DNA of 64,000 nt from Cryptosporangium phraense (GTDB lineage: Bacteria > Actinomycetota > Actinomycetes > Mycobacteriales > Cryptosporangiaceae). The stretch covers positions 372,001-436,000 of the forward strand of contig NZ_VIRS01000001.1 in assembly GCF_006912135.1 (NCBI RefSeq). The letters run 5' to 3'. Of this stretch, positions 8,905-17,500 are shown one piece after another (positions within the stretch are counted from its first letter, which is position 1; the number at the start of each line of letters is the position of its first letter). The position numbers were made by a program, and so were the translations under genes. The notes beneath the pieces were generated by a model that was not told the origin of the DNA, searched no databases, and saw nothing but the letters and a program-made list of their open reading frames with translations.

Positions 8905-9701
8905 CGACGGCGGTGGAGGCTCCGGCGCGCCTGGCGGCGCGCGGGGTGACGGTGCGGTTCGGTGGTCTGGTCGCCCTCAAAGACGTCGATGTGGACGTTC
9001 CGGCGCGCTCGATCGTCGGGCTGGTGGGGCCGAACGGGGCCGGGAAGAGCACGCTGTTCGGCGTCCTCTCCGGGCTGCTGCGTCCCACCGCCGGAACCGT
9101 GCTGATGGACGGCGACGACGTGACCGGCGCATCGCCGCAGGCCCGGGCCCGGCGCGGGCTCGCCCGCACGTTCCAGCACCCCGAGCTGTTCTCCTCGCTG
9201 AGCGTCCGCGAGCACATCGTCCTGGGCTACCGGATGCGTCACAGCAAGGGCCGGCTGTGGACCGACCTGGTGACCGGCGGCGGTTTCCGCCGCCCGCCGG
9301 CGGCCGAGACCGAACGGGTCGACGCGCTGGTCGAGGCGCTCGGGCTGACCGACGTGCAGCACGCACCGGCGGCCGGGCTGCCGCTCGGGACCAGCCGGCT
9401 GGTCGAGGTGGCGCGGGCGCTCTCGGTGGACCCGCGGGTCCTGCTGCTCGACGAGCCGTCGTCGGGGTTGGACGTGCGGGAGACCGAGGAGCTGGCGGCG
9501 ACTCTTCGTGACCTGGTGGCCTCCCACGGGGTGTCGCTGCTGCTGGTCGAGCACGACGTGCCGCTGGTGCTGGGGCTGTGCGACCGGGTCGACGTGCTCG
9601 ACTTCGGGATCCGCATCGCGACCGGCACCCCGGCCGAGATCCGCGACGACGAGGCCGTGCGAGCGGCCTACCTGGGCACGGCCGTGGAGGAGACAGCATG
9701 A
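8901..9701 (+). CDS. Liv-type ABC transporter ATP-binding protein (LivG-like)
   Basis: A 266-residue ATPase with Walker A GPNGAGKST, a Walker B LLLDEPSSGLD and a switch histidine in VEHD. The signature is divergent: the segment LPLGTSRLVEVARAL replaces the usual LSGGQ-type motif. It overlaps the permease stop by four bases (ATGA) and the following ATPase likewise. It energises the import system together with the next gene. Confidence 0.9.
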   Translation: MTTAVEAPARLAARGVTVRFGGLVALKDVDVDVPARSIVGLVGPNGAGKSTLFGVLSGLLRPTAGTVLMDGDDVTGASPQARARRGLARTFQHPELFSSLSVREHIVLGYRMRHSKGRLWTDLVTGGGFRRPPAAETERVDALVEALGLTDVQHAPAAGLPLGTSRLVEVARALSVDPRVLLLDEPSSGLDVRETEELAATLRDLVASHGVSLLLVEHDVPLVLGLCDRVDVLDFGIRIATGTPAEIRDDEAVRAAYLGTAVEETA

Positions 9702-10408
9702 GCGCATTGAAGGTCGACGGTCTTTCGGTGCGGTACGGGGCCGCCGGGGCGCTGGCCGACGTCTCGTTCGAGATCCCGTCGAACACCGCGCTCGCGGTGC
9801 TGGGGCCGAACGGGGCCGGGAAGAGCACGCTGGCCCGGGCGGTTTCCGGGCTGGTGCGCAAGAGCAGCGGGACGGTCACGTTCGGCGGCCAGGACCTGTC
9901 CACGGTCTCCCCGGCGAAGATCCGGCGGGCCGGGATCGTCCACCTGCCCGAGGGACGCGGGGTCTTCCGGGGCCTGACCGTGCTGGAGAACCTTCGGATG
10001 GGCCTGGCCGCCGACCCGGGCCGCCGGGCGGCCGGCCTCGAGCGGGCGTTCGAGCTGTTCCCGGTTCTCGGCGAGCGGCGCAAGCAGCTCGCGGGCACGC
10101 TCTCGGGTGGCGAGCAGCAGATGCTCTCTCTGGCCCGGGCGCTGATGGTCGAGCCGAAGCTGGTCATCGCGGACGAGATGTCGCTCGGGCTGGCCCCGAA
10201 GCTCGTCGACCTGATCTTCGAGAGCCTCGGCCGGGCGCGGTCGGCCGGCGTGTCGGTGCTGCTCATCGAGCAGTTCGCGGGACGCGCGCTGGAGTTCGCC
10301 GACCAGTGCCTGATCCTGCAGCGGGGCAGCGTCTCGTGGAGCGGCCCGGCCGACACCGCGGGCGAGGAGCTCCTCCACCGCTACCTGGGCGAGGCCACCG
10401 CGGCCTGA
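9698..10408 (+). CDS. Liv-type ABC transporter ATP-binding protein (LivF-like)
   Basis: A 236-residue ATPase with Walker A GPNGAGKST, the LivF-typical HLPEGRGVFRGLTVLENL stretch, the signature LSGGEQQMLSLARAL and a Walker B variant VIADEMSLGLAP with Asp-Glu retained. It is the last gene of the permease-ATPase-ATPase operon and overlaps livG-like DNA by four bases. Nothing downstream on this strand appears coupled: the next gene starts 33 bp later with a different function. Confidence 0.9.
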   Translation: MSALKVDGLSVRYGAAGALADVSFEIPSNTALAVLGPNGAGKSTLARAVSGLVRKSSGTVTFGGQDLSTVSPAKIRRAGIVHLPEGRGVFRGLTVLENLRMGLAADPGRRAAGLERAFELFPVLGERRKQLAGTLSGGEQQMLSLARALMVEPKLVIADEMSLGLAPKLVDLIFESLGRARSAGVSVLLIEQFAGRALEFADQCLILQRGSVSWSGPADTAGEELLHRYLGEATAA

Positions 10409-10441
10409 GTATCTCCACACATCGGCGGCCGGCCTGCCGAC

Positions 10442-11956
10442 GTGGAAAGTATGCGGACCGCCCGGCTCAGGTCGCCCACCGAGCCGCGCCGGCCGGTGGC
10501 GGTGGCCGACGAGCGGGCGACTCGGCTGATCGTGCTGGCCGCTCCGGTCGTGCTGGTGACGTACGCCGGGTTCGCGATCGTCGGGCACCATCTCGAGACG
10601 TTCCTCGCGACCGCGCTCCAGCTGGGCGGGGTCTCGCTGCTGACGGTCGCGGTGGTGCGGGGCGGGGCGGGGCGCCGCATCCCCTGGATCCTGCTCGTGG
10701 CCGCGCACGCGCTGGTCGGGGTGTCCAGCGTCAACTACGCCGGACGATTCGTGCGCGGCACGTACGACCCGGCACTGTCCACGCTCTGCTCGGTGCTGGC
10801 CGCGCTGCTCGTCCTCGGGGCCGTCGTGGCCTGGAGCCGCCGGGCGGGCTCGCTCCGGGACCGGGCTGCGCGGGACCGGTTCGCGAGCATCGACGTGGCG
10901 ATCATCGTCGTCGTCTCGGCGTTCCTGTCGTGGGCGTTCGTCGTGGCCCCGGTGCTGCACCGGCCGGACGTCATCGGGCCGGCCAAGGTCATCGTGCTGA
11001 CGTTCTCGATCGCCGACCTGATCACGATCGGGCTGACGGTCCGGATCCTGTTCGCGACCAGGGCGACCCCGGCGCTGCGGCTCTTCCTCACCTACCTGCT
11101 GCTCTGGTCGAGCGCCGACGGGCTGGTCGTGGCCGATCTGACCGGCAACGGGGCGTGGATGGCCGAGGCCGGCGGGCCGATCCGCATCCTCGCGCTGTTC
11201 GCGCTGGTCGGGGCCGCGTACCACCCGTCGATGACCGCGGTCGTGGCGCCGGGACGGACCGCGGTGCGGGTGACGTCGGCCGGGCGGCTGGTGCTGCTCG
11301 GGCTGGCGACCGCGGTGACCCCGGTGGTGTTGCTCATCCAGCACTTCCAGCGCGGTCCCGAGCACGTGCCGGCCGCCGCGGTCGCCTGCCTGCTGGTGTC
11401 CGCGCTGGTCATGGCCCGGATGGCCCGGCTGGTCGCCGAGCAGCGCGGGCTGGCGATCACCGACGGGCTGACCGGCCTGCACACCCGCCGGTTCTTCGAC
11501 GAGGCGCTGTCCAGCGGCACCGCGCAGAACCTGCGCACCACCGACGACATCGGGCTGCTGCTCGTCGACCTGGACCACTTCAAGAGCGTCAACGACACCC
11601 ACGGGCACCCGGCCGGCGATCAGGTGCTGCGCGAGGTCGCCCGCCGGCTGCGGGACTCGACCCGCTCCGGTGACGTCGTCGCCCGGTACGGCGGGGAGGA
11701 GTTCGCGATCCTGCTCCCGCGCACCGGCCGCCCCGAACTCGTCAGCATCGCCGAGCGGATCCGGGCGGCGATCGACCGGGACCCGGTGCGGCTGCCGAAC
11801 GGCCGTCCGCTGCGGGTGACGGTCTCGATCGGGCTGGCCGCCGCGTCCGAGGGCCTCGCCTCGTCGGACGAGCTGACCTCGGCGGCCGACCGTCGCCTGT
11901 ACGCGGCGAAGGCCGGCGGCCGCAATCAGGTCTCGGCCGACTTCAACATTTTGTAG
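10442..11956 (+). CDS. Membrane-bound GGDEF diguanylate cyclase
   Basis: Up to 504 residues; the start may be this GTG or the ATG nine bases later. The N-terminal 320 residues hold about nine or ten hydrophobic segments, a membrane sensory module. The C-terminal domain carries an intact GGEEF active site at residue 417 (RYGGEEFAILLP), and an RxxD inhibitory site (RSGD, 408-411) exactly five residues before it. The enzyme should therefore make cyclic di-GMP and be subject to product inhibition. No EAL domain follows. The signal sensed is unknown. Confidence 0.88.
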   Translation: MESMRTARLRSPTEPRRPVAVADERATRLIVLAAPVVLVTYAGFAIVGHHLETFLATALQLGGVSLLTVAVVRGGAGRRIPWILLVAAHALVGVSSVNYAGRFVRGTYDPALSTLCSVLAALLVLGAVVAWSRRAGSLRDRAARDRFASIDVAIIVVVSAFLSWAFVVAPVLHRPDVIGPAKVIVLTFSIADLITIGLTVRILFATRATPALRLFLTYLLLWSSADGLVVADLTGNGAWMAEAGGPIRILALFALVGAAYHPSMTAVVAPGRTAVRVTSAGRLVLLGLATAVTPVVLLIQHFQRGPEHVPAAAVACLLVSALVMARMARLVAEQRGLAITDGLTGLHTRRFFDEALSSGTAQNLRTTDDIGLLLVDLDHFKSVNDTHGHPAGDQVLREVARRLRDSTRSGDVVARYGGEEFAILLPRTGRPELVSIAERIRAAIDRDPVRLPNGRPLRVTVSIGLAAASEGLASSDELTSAADRRLYAAKAGGRNQVSADFNIL

Positions 11957-11970
11957 ACGGTGCTCTACAA
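11951..11970. promoter_or_regulatory. Perfect palindrome (candidate operator) before the dehydratase gene
   Basis: TTGTAGACGGTGCTCTACAA has 7-base perfect arms around a 6-base spacer and ends ten bases before the GTG start of the PLP dehydratase. The first bases overlap the end of the diguanylate cyclase gene. The gene pair downstream includes its own YheO/DauR-type regulator, an obvious candidate binder. Confidence 0.5.
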
Positions 11971-11979
11971 TTTGTTGAC

Positions 11980-12954
11980 GTGATACCCCTTCTGGATCTC
12001 GCGGCCGTGTCCGCGGCCGCCGACCTCATTCGCGACGACGTCGTCCGGACGCCGACCGTGGCCAGCCCCGGTCTCTCCGAGGCGCTGGGCGTCCCGGTCA
12101 CCGCGAAGCTCGAGCTGCTGCAGCGCACCGGCTCGTTCAAGGCCCGCGGGGCGACCGCGAAGCTCCGCTCGCTCTCCGCGGCCGAGCGGGAGGCCGGGGT
12201 GGTCGCGGTCAGCGGGGGCAACCACGGCATCGCGGTCGCGGCGATGGCCGAGGCGCTCGGCGTCAAGGCGACGATCGCCATGCCCCGCTCCGCTCCGCGC
12301 CGGGCCGTCGACCTGGCCGCTCGGTACGGCGCGACCGTGCAGGTCACCGACGACATCACCGAGGCGTTCGCGCTCGGCGTCCGGCTGCGGGCCGAGGGGC
12401 GCACGCTCATCCACCCGTTCGACGACCCGGTGGTGGTGGCCGGGCAGGGCAGCGTCGGGCTCGAGCTGGCCGAGGACGCCGGCCCGCTGACCGACGTCGT
12501 CGTGAGCATCGGCGGAGGCGGGCTGATCAGCGGCATCGCGGTAGCGCTGAAGGCGCTGCGGCCGGAGGTCCGGATCTGGGGGGTCGAGACCGAGGGGTCG
12601 GACACGATGGCGCGGGCGCTCGCGTCCGGCGGTCCGGTGCCGATGGTGCCGACGTCGATCGTCTCGACGTTGTCGCCGCCGTCGGTGGCGCCGCTGACGT
12701 TCGCGCACGTGCGGGCGCTGGTTGAAGACGTTCTCGTGGTGCCGGACGCGGAGGCGGTGCGCGGGTCGCTGGAACTGGCCGACGTGGCCAAGGTGTGGAC
12801 CGAGCCGGCGGCCGGGTGCCTGCTGCCGGCCGCGCGCCGGGTTCTCTCGCAGGTGGGCCCCGGGTGTCGGCTGGGCCTGGTGATCTGCGGTGGCAACGCT
12901 TCGGTGAGCGATCTGCTGGGTTGGGCCGAGCGGTTCGGCGTCCGCCTTGGCTGA
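11980..12954 (+). CDS. PLP-dependent threonine/serine dehydratase-family enzyme
   Basis: A 324-residue fold-type II PLP enzyme. The PLP lysine is Lys54 in GSFKARGA; the SGGNHG phosphate/substrate loop and the tetraglycine-type SIGGGGLISG phosphate cup are both present. It has no C-terminal ACT regulatory domain, so it is of the short catabolic dehydratase or ammonia-lyase/racemase type. The GTG start lies just after a perfect palindrome. The following regulator gene overlaps its last bases, indicating co-transcription; the pairing suggests catabolic control by an amino acid, possibly a D-amino acid. Confidence 0.85.
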   Translation: MIPLLDLAAVSAAADLIRDDVVRTPTVASPGLSEALGVPVTAKLELLQRTGSFKARGATAKLRSLSAAEREAGVVAVSGGNHGIAVAAMAEALGVKATIAMPRSAPRRAVDLAARYGATVQVTDDITEAFALGVRLRAEGRTLIHPFDDPVVVAGQGSVGLELAEDAGPLTDVVVSIGGGGLISGIAVALKALRPEVRIWGVETEGSDTMARALASGGPVPMVPTSIVSTLSPPSVAPLTFAHVRALVEDVLVVPDAEAVRGSLELADVAKVWTEPAAGCLLPAARRVLSQVGPGCRLGLVICGGNASVSDLLGWAERFGVRLG

Positions 12955-13600
12955 GTGGGCCAGCGAGGCGTACGCGGCGGAAGCCGCGCGGGTCGTGGAG
13001 ACGTACCGGCCCCTGGTGGAGCCGCTGGCGGCGGCGGTCGGGCCCGGGGTGGAGGTCGTGCTGCACGACCTGTCGAAGCTGCCGAACTCGGTCGTGGCGA
13101 TCGCCGGCGGCCTGTCCGGCCGCGCGGTCGGCGCGCCCGCGACCGACCTCGGCCTCCGCCTGCTGATGCAGGACGACCCGCCCGACAGCATCGTGGGCTA
13201 CCGCACCGAGCTCCCCGGCGGCATCGTCTGCCGGTCGTCCACGATCTTCCTGCGGGGGGACGTTACGCGGCCGGTCGCCGCGCTCTGCCTGAACCGCGAC
13301 ATCAGCCGCCTCTCGGCCGCGATCGACGTGCTGGCCGAGCTGGTCGACACCCCGGTCACCAGCGGTCACGACAAGACCGAGACGTTCTACGAGAGCGTCG
13401 AGGGCCTCACGACCGACCTGCTCGGCCGGGCGATCGCAGCGGTGGGCGTCGAGGTCGACGCGATGTCCAAGGCCGACAAGACCCGTGTGGTCAAGGACCT
13501 GGAGAGCCGGGGGTTCTTCCTGATCAAGGAGTCGGTGGAGATCGCCGCCCGGGCGCTCGGAGTGAGCCGTTACACGATCTACAACTATTTGAACGGCTGA
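12947..13600 (+). CDS. YheO/DauR-family PAS-HTH transcriptional regulator
   Basis: About 217 residues from a TTG that overlaps the dehydratase end by eight bases; a later in-frame GTG is possible. The N-terminal part is a YheO-like PAS domain (VVLHDLSKLPNSVVAIAGG), and the C terminus has the characteristic HTH with ARALGVSRYTIYNYL. DauR, the known family member, represses D-arginine catabolism, and related genes often sit beside PLP enzymes. It probably regulates its own operon through the palindrome at 11951-11970. Confidence 0.8.
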   Translation: MAEWASEAYAAEAARVVETYRPLVEPLAAAVGPGVEVVLHDLSKLPNSVVAIAGGLSGRAVGAPATDLGLRLLMQDDPPDSIVGYRTELPGGIVCRSSTIFLRGDVTRPVAALCLNRDISRLSAAIDVLAELVDTPVTSGHDKTETFYESVEGLTTDLLGRAIAAVGVEVDAMSKADKTRVVKDLESRGFFLIKESVEIAARALGVSRYTIYNYLNG

Positions 13601-13638
13601 CTTCGGCGGGTGTTCGCGGGCCGGGTGACAATCGGAGC

Positions 13639-14754
13639 GTGGAGCCCGCCGCGCCGGAAGCGCCGCCCTCGTCCCGCCGTCGCTGGGGACCGGTGGCCGG
13701 CATCGCCGCCGCCGCGGTGGCCGTGACGGCCGCGGCCGCGCTGTTCGGCCCGGAGCGGGAGAAGCCCTCCCCCGAACCGGCGCCGCCGGTGACCCCGTGG
13801 AGCACGACGTCGAACCTCGTCGCGTTCGCCGACGACCGCAACGGCTGGGCCCTCACCCCGCGCTGCGACGACACGACCTGCCACCCCAGGTTCTGGCGGA
13901 CGCTCGACGGCGGTACGTCGTGGGGCGAGGTTCCGGTGCCGGACCCCGTGCTGGGCCGGGACACCGGCGTCCAGCTGATCCCGGCCGGGCCGAGCACGGT
14001 CGTCGTCGAGGCCGGCCGGCGCCGCTGGCTGAGCACCGACGCCGGCGCGAGCTGGCACCGCGGCCTGGCCGTCGACGTACTGGCCCGGCCGGCCGAGCCG
14101 CCGGTCGGCGTCCCGCTGCGGATCACCGCGGGGACGCAGGTGACCGGCGGCACCGTCGCCGCGACGCCCCGGACGATGGGCTGGTACGAGCCGGCGACCG
14201 GTCAGCCGACCGCGTTCCCCGAGCAGCTCGACTGGCAGCCGATCTCGTGGTCGGGGGCCCGGGACGGCTCGGTCTGGGTGGTCGGCGGCAACGCCCAGCT
14301 GCGGGTCTGGGAGGACGGCGACTGGCGGACCCTCCGCCCGGCGATGCCCGCTCCCCCGCGGACGTTCATCCAGGTCGCGGCCGTCGACCGCCGGACCGCG
14401 TACCTGCTGGTGTTCGGCGTCGACGACGAGAGCCTGCTGCGTCCGAGCGCGATCTCGGCGACGGCCGACGGCGGGAAGACCTGGCGGCTCGTGTCGCTGC
14501 GCGGCTCGACGCTGCGCGGCAGCCGGGACGCCGCCGCGCTCGGCACCCGGCTGGTGATCGTGGACTCGAACGGCGGGGTCCGGGTGTTCGACGCCGCGGC
14601 GCGCTCGTCGGCCCCGTTCGCGGTGGAGGAAGCCCCGGCGCTGTGGAAGCTGGACGCGGCCGGGAGCCGGGTGATCGGCACCGGCATGCAGGACGGGCGG
14701 TTCTACTACACGGTCGACGGCGAGGTCTGGACGCCGATCCGGCTACCGTCCTGA
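13639..14754 (+). CDS. Membrane-anchored Asp-box (BNR-repeat) beta-propeller protein
   Basis: A 371-residue protein from a GTG with GGAG nearby. A short cytoplasmic tail with RRR is followed by one hydrophobic anchor (about 19-38) and then an extracytoplasmic domain. That domain contains several Asp-box repeats, SxDxGxxW-like: TLDGGTSWGE, STDAGASWH and TADGGKTWRL. These mark a sialidase/Ycf48-like propeller, but no catalytic residues of a sialidase are evident. The role is unknown, perhaps a surface scaffold. The 3' end overlaps the MBL gene on the other strand by 12 bases. Confidence 0.75.
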   Translation: MEPAAPEAPPSSRRRWGPVAGIAAAAVAVTAAAALFGPEREKPSPEPAPPVTPWSTTSNLVAFADDRNGWALTPRCDDTTCHPRFWRTLDGGTSWGEVPVPDPVLGRDTGVQLIPAGPSTVVVEAGRRRWLSTDAGASWHRGLAVDVLARPAEPPVGVPLRITAGTQVTGGTVAATPRTMGWYEPATGQPTAFPEQLDWQPISWSGARDGSVWVVGGNAQLRVWEDGDWRTLRPAMPAPPRTFIQVAAVDRRTAYLLVFGVDDESLLRPSAISATADGGKTWRLVSLRGSTLRGSRDAAALGTRLVIVDSNGGVRVFDAAARSSAPFAVEEAPALWKLDAAGSRVIGTGMQDGRFYYTVDGEVWTPIRLPS

Positions 14755-15825
14755 GACCGGGCGCCAGGCGTCGGTTTCGCCGGGGCCCCGGGTGACCAGG
14801 TTGCGGCGCTCGAGGTGCAGGAGGTGGGCGTAGGTCTCGCCGATCGCCGAGCGGCGGATGAACCCGCGGTTCTGCTCCCAGGGCCGCGACCAGGTCAGCT
14901 GCGCGGCGACCGCGGCCGTGCTCGGCCCGTCGTCGTCGGCCAGGGCGGCCAGGATCTCGGCCAGCCGCTGATCGTGGTGGTGCAGGAGCTGACGCACCCG
15001 GGCCGGCAGCCCGGCGAACCGGTACTCGTGGGCGGGCAGCACCTCCCCGACGTCCAGCTGACCGACCTTCTCCAGCGAGGCGAGGAACTCGCCGAGCGTG
15101 TCGGACTCGGTCAGCGGGTTGGGGCTGATGTTCGGGCTGATCCGCGGGAGCACGTGGTCGCCGGTGAGCAGCACGTCGTGGTCGGTGTGGGCGAAGCAGA
15201 TGTGGCCCGGGGTGTGGCCGGGCGTCCACAGGACCCGGAGCGGGGTGCCCGCGCCCATCGGGAGGTCGCCGTCCTCGAGCAGCACGTCGACGGCGTCGTC
15301 GTCCCAGTGGGGCTCGTCGTCGGTCGCGGACGGTGGGAGGAGCATCTCGGGGAGCTGGTCGTCCGGCACCCCGCGGCGGATCAGCCAGGCCCGGTCCTGG
15401 TCGATGAACGAGCGGAGCGAGCCGAACTCGCGGATCGCCTTCGCGTCGAGCGTGTGCATCGCGACCCGGGCGCCGGACACTTCGCGGACCCGGGACGCGA
15501 GTCCGAAGTGGTCGCCGTGGAAGTGCGTGATCAGGACCGCGTCGATGTCCTCGAGTTCGTGGCCGGTCTGCCGGACGCCCGCGACCAGGCCGTCCCAGGC
15601 TTCGTCGCTGTGCCAGCCGGTGTCGACGAGGGCGAGGCCCTTGCGGGTTTCGACCAGATAGGCGAGCACGTAGCGCAGCGGGTTGTTCGGGAACGGCGTC
15701 GGCACCGACCAGAGCCCGGGGCGGACCTCCTCGACCGGTGGCAGCACGCGGTCGGCCCAGGCCTGCTTCTGTACGGTTCCGGTCACCGTGATGAGGTCGG
15801 TGGCCGAAGTCGTGGTATCCGTCAC
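14743..15825 (-). CDS. MBL-fold metallo-hydrolase
   Basis: A 360-residue metallo-beta-lactamase-fold hydrolase. The zinc motif HFHGDH is at residues 101-106, with further candidate ligands in WTPGHTPGH and LLTGDH. The C-terminal winged-helix-like part (LTWSRPWEQNRGF onward) is usual for the large lactonase/thioesterase-like members of this family. The substrate cannot be inferred. It is transcribed away from the L7/L12-like protein, with an 11-bp palindrome just upstream of its start. Confidence 0.85.
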   Translation of the reverse strand: MTDTTTSATDLITVTGTVQKQAWADRVLPPVEEVRPGLWSVPTPFPNNPLRYVLAYLVETRKGLALVDTGWHSDEAWDGLVAGVRQTGHELEDIDAVLITHFHGDHFGLASRVREVSGARVAMHTLDAKAIREFGSLRSFIDQDRAWLIRRGVPDDQLPEMLLPPSATDDEPHWDDDAVDVLLEDGDLPMGAGTPLRVLWTPGHTPGHICFAHTDHDVLLTGDHVLPRISPNISPNPLTESDTLGEFLASLEKVGQLDVGEVLPAHEYRFAGLPARVRQLLHHHDQRLAEILAALADDDGPSTAAVAAQLTWSRPWEQNRGFIRRSAIGETYAHLLHLERRNLVTRGPGETDAWRPVSGR

Positions 15826-15838
15826 TGATCCACCGGAA

Positions 15839-15849
15839 CATACGGTATG
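15839..15849. promoter_or_regulatory. Short perfect palindrome upstream of MBL gene
   Basis: CATACGGTATG has 5-base perfect arms around a single base and lies 14 bp upstream of the MBL start, inside the divergent promoter region. It may be a regulator site or chance. Confidence 0.25.
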
Positions 15850-15924
15850 CCTTACGGCAACGAGATCTCGGTCACCGCGCGCTGACCAGGTTCGATGATT
15901 GCCGTTTACGGGTTCAATGGGGGT

Positions 15925-16668
15925 ATGGACTACGCCTTGCTCGTCGCGTTAGGCATCGCGGTCGTCGGCATCGGGTTGATCACCGTGTCGTCGGCCGGAC
16001 GTGATCGTCGGGAGGTGCGTCTCGGCCGGCAGTTGGCGGTGGTCGAACGCAAGCTGGACGCGGTGATCGAGCATTTGGGGGTCGAGGTCGGCGAGCCGGT
16101 GTATCCGGAGGTGGAGGAGCATCTCGACGAGGGTGCGACGGTGGCGGCGATCAAGGCTTATCGGGAGCGGACCGGGGCGGGGTTGCTGGAGGCCAAGACG
16201 GCGGTGGATCAGCGGATCCGGGAGAGGGAGGCCGCTACTTCGGGGGCCGGCTCTGCTGCTCTGGGATCCGCTGCTACGGGGTCCGCAGGTTCGGGATCCG
16301 ACGCGCGGGAGTCCGGCGCTCAGGGGTCCGGTGCCCGCGAGGACGCGCTCGGCGCAGCCGACGTCCACGAGGAGGTGCCCAGCGGTCGCGAGGGCGCGTT
16401 CGGCGCGGCCGATGTCCGCGAGGACGCGCTGGGCGCTCGTGAGGGCGCGCTCGGCGCTAGTGAGGGCGCGCTCGGCGCGGCCGATGTCCGCGAGGGCGGC
16501 GCTCACGAGGGCGCTGCGGCTTCTGGCCTGCGCGAGGAGACTGCGCGCACCGAGGCCGATGAATCGGCGGAACTGGGCGAGCCCGCGCTGGGCGAGCCGG
16601 CGCCGATCGCCGCCGAGCGCGCCTCCGTCGCGACCGCAGACACCGAGACACGCTCCGCCAAGTCCTGA
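15925..16668 (+). CDS. Membrane-anchored protein with ribosomal L7/L12-like domain and repeat tail
   Basis: A 247-residue protein from the ATG at 15925. It has an N-terminal membrane segment (DYALLVALGIAVVGIGLI), then a charged helix. A domain at about 60-100 has the L7/L12 C-terminal signature: VAAIKAYRERTGAGLLEAK, echoing the ribosomal K-x-VRxxTGLGLKEAK. The last 140 residues are low-complexity with repeated REDALGA/REGALGAADV units, encoded by 21-30 bp DNA repeats. Small L7/L12-like membrane proteins are known in actinobacteria without a firm function. The repeat tail is unusual and runs straight into repetitive non-coding DNA. Confidence 0.7.
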   Translation: MDYALLVALGIAVVGIGLITVSSAGRDRREVRLGRQLAVVERKLDAVIEHLGVEVGEPVYPEVEEHLDEGATVAAIKAYRERTGAGLLEAKTAVDQRIREREAATSGAGSAALGSAATGSAGSGSDARESGAQGSGAREDALGAADVHEEVPSGREGAFGAADVREDALGAREGALGASEGALGAADVREGGAHEGAAASGLREETARTEADESAELGEPALGEPAPIAAERASVATADTETRSAKS

Positions 16669-16902
16669 CCTCGCACCGGCCACGGCGAGAACGCCTGCCC
16701 GCCGGCGCGGGTAGGCGGTCTCACCCACCGCGCTGCAACGTCGCCACCCAGCGACCTGACCAGCCCGGCGCGATCCAGCCACTGCGCCGCGACTCGCCCC
16801 GCCAGGCGCACCCACCCGACGCGACGGCGCCCACCCGGCCCGACTCACCCGCTTGATCCGACCCACCGCGCGACCCGACCCACCCGCGCCGCCCGGCTCC
16901 CC

Positions 16903-17022
16903 GCCCAGCCCGACGTGGCTTCCCAGCCAGCCCGACGTGGCTTCCCGGCCAGCCCGACGTGGCTTCCAGCCCGGACCGACTTGGCTCCCCAGCCCGAACC
17001 GACGTGGCTCCCCAGCTCAGCT
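16903..17022. repeat. 22-bp tandem repeat array, five copies
   Basis: The core GACGTGGCT recurs at 16912, 16934, 16956, 16978 (as GACTTGGCT) and 17001, a period of 22, 22, 22 and 23 bases, each followed by TCCC-type sequence. The period is not a multiple of three. Confidence 0.8.
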
Positions 17023-17156
17023 CGGTGCGCGGGCTGGCCGCTTGGCGCGAACATCCGCCCGCCGTGCGGCGGCCTCCGGGCGGAGCGCGCCCCGCCCGAG
17101 CCCGCTCCAGCGCGTTCCACCGAGCGCGGCCGTCCGACCAAGCGACTCCCCACACC

Positions 17157-17500
17157 ATGCGACATGGCCACCCCACGACTCGGCCTACCCCCTCCACGCG
17201 GCCAGCCCGCGACCCGACCCCCCGCGTGACACCGCCACCCCACGCCCAGACCCCGACGCCACACGGCCAGCCCCGCGACCCGACACCCGCGTGACACCGC
17301 CACCCCACACCCGGACCCCGGCTCCACGCGGCCAGCCCCGCGACCCGACACCCCGCGTGACGCGGCCACCCCACACCCGAACCGCCGACGCCACACGGCC
17401 AGCCCCCCGACTCGACCCCCTGCGTGACGCGGCCACCCCACATCCGGACCCGTGGCGCCACGCGGCAACTCGTGCGTGGCGTGGCCACCCCCGCAATGCG
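17157..17500. repeat. 66-bp tandem repeat array, about five to six copies
   Basis: The marker CGCGTGAC with following GCCACCCCAC recurs at 17223, 17288, 17354 and 17421 (as TGCGTGAC). A diverged copy starts at about 17157 and a shortened last copy at 17473. Periods of 65, 66 and 67 bases show free indel drift, which argues against coding. Confidence 0.8.

Noticed and set aside
9668-11608. 646-codon antisense frame over the ATPase and diguanylate cyclase genes
   Set aside because: Low-complexity charged composition and no motifs; both plus-strand genes have intact catalytic motifs.
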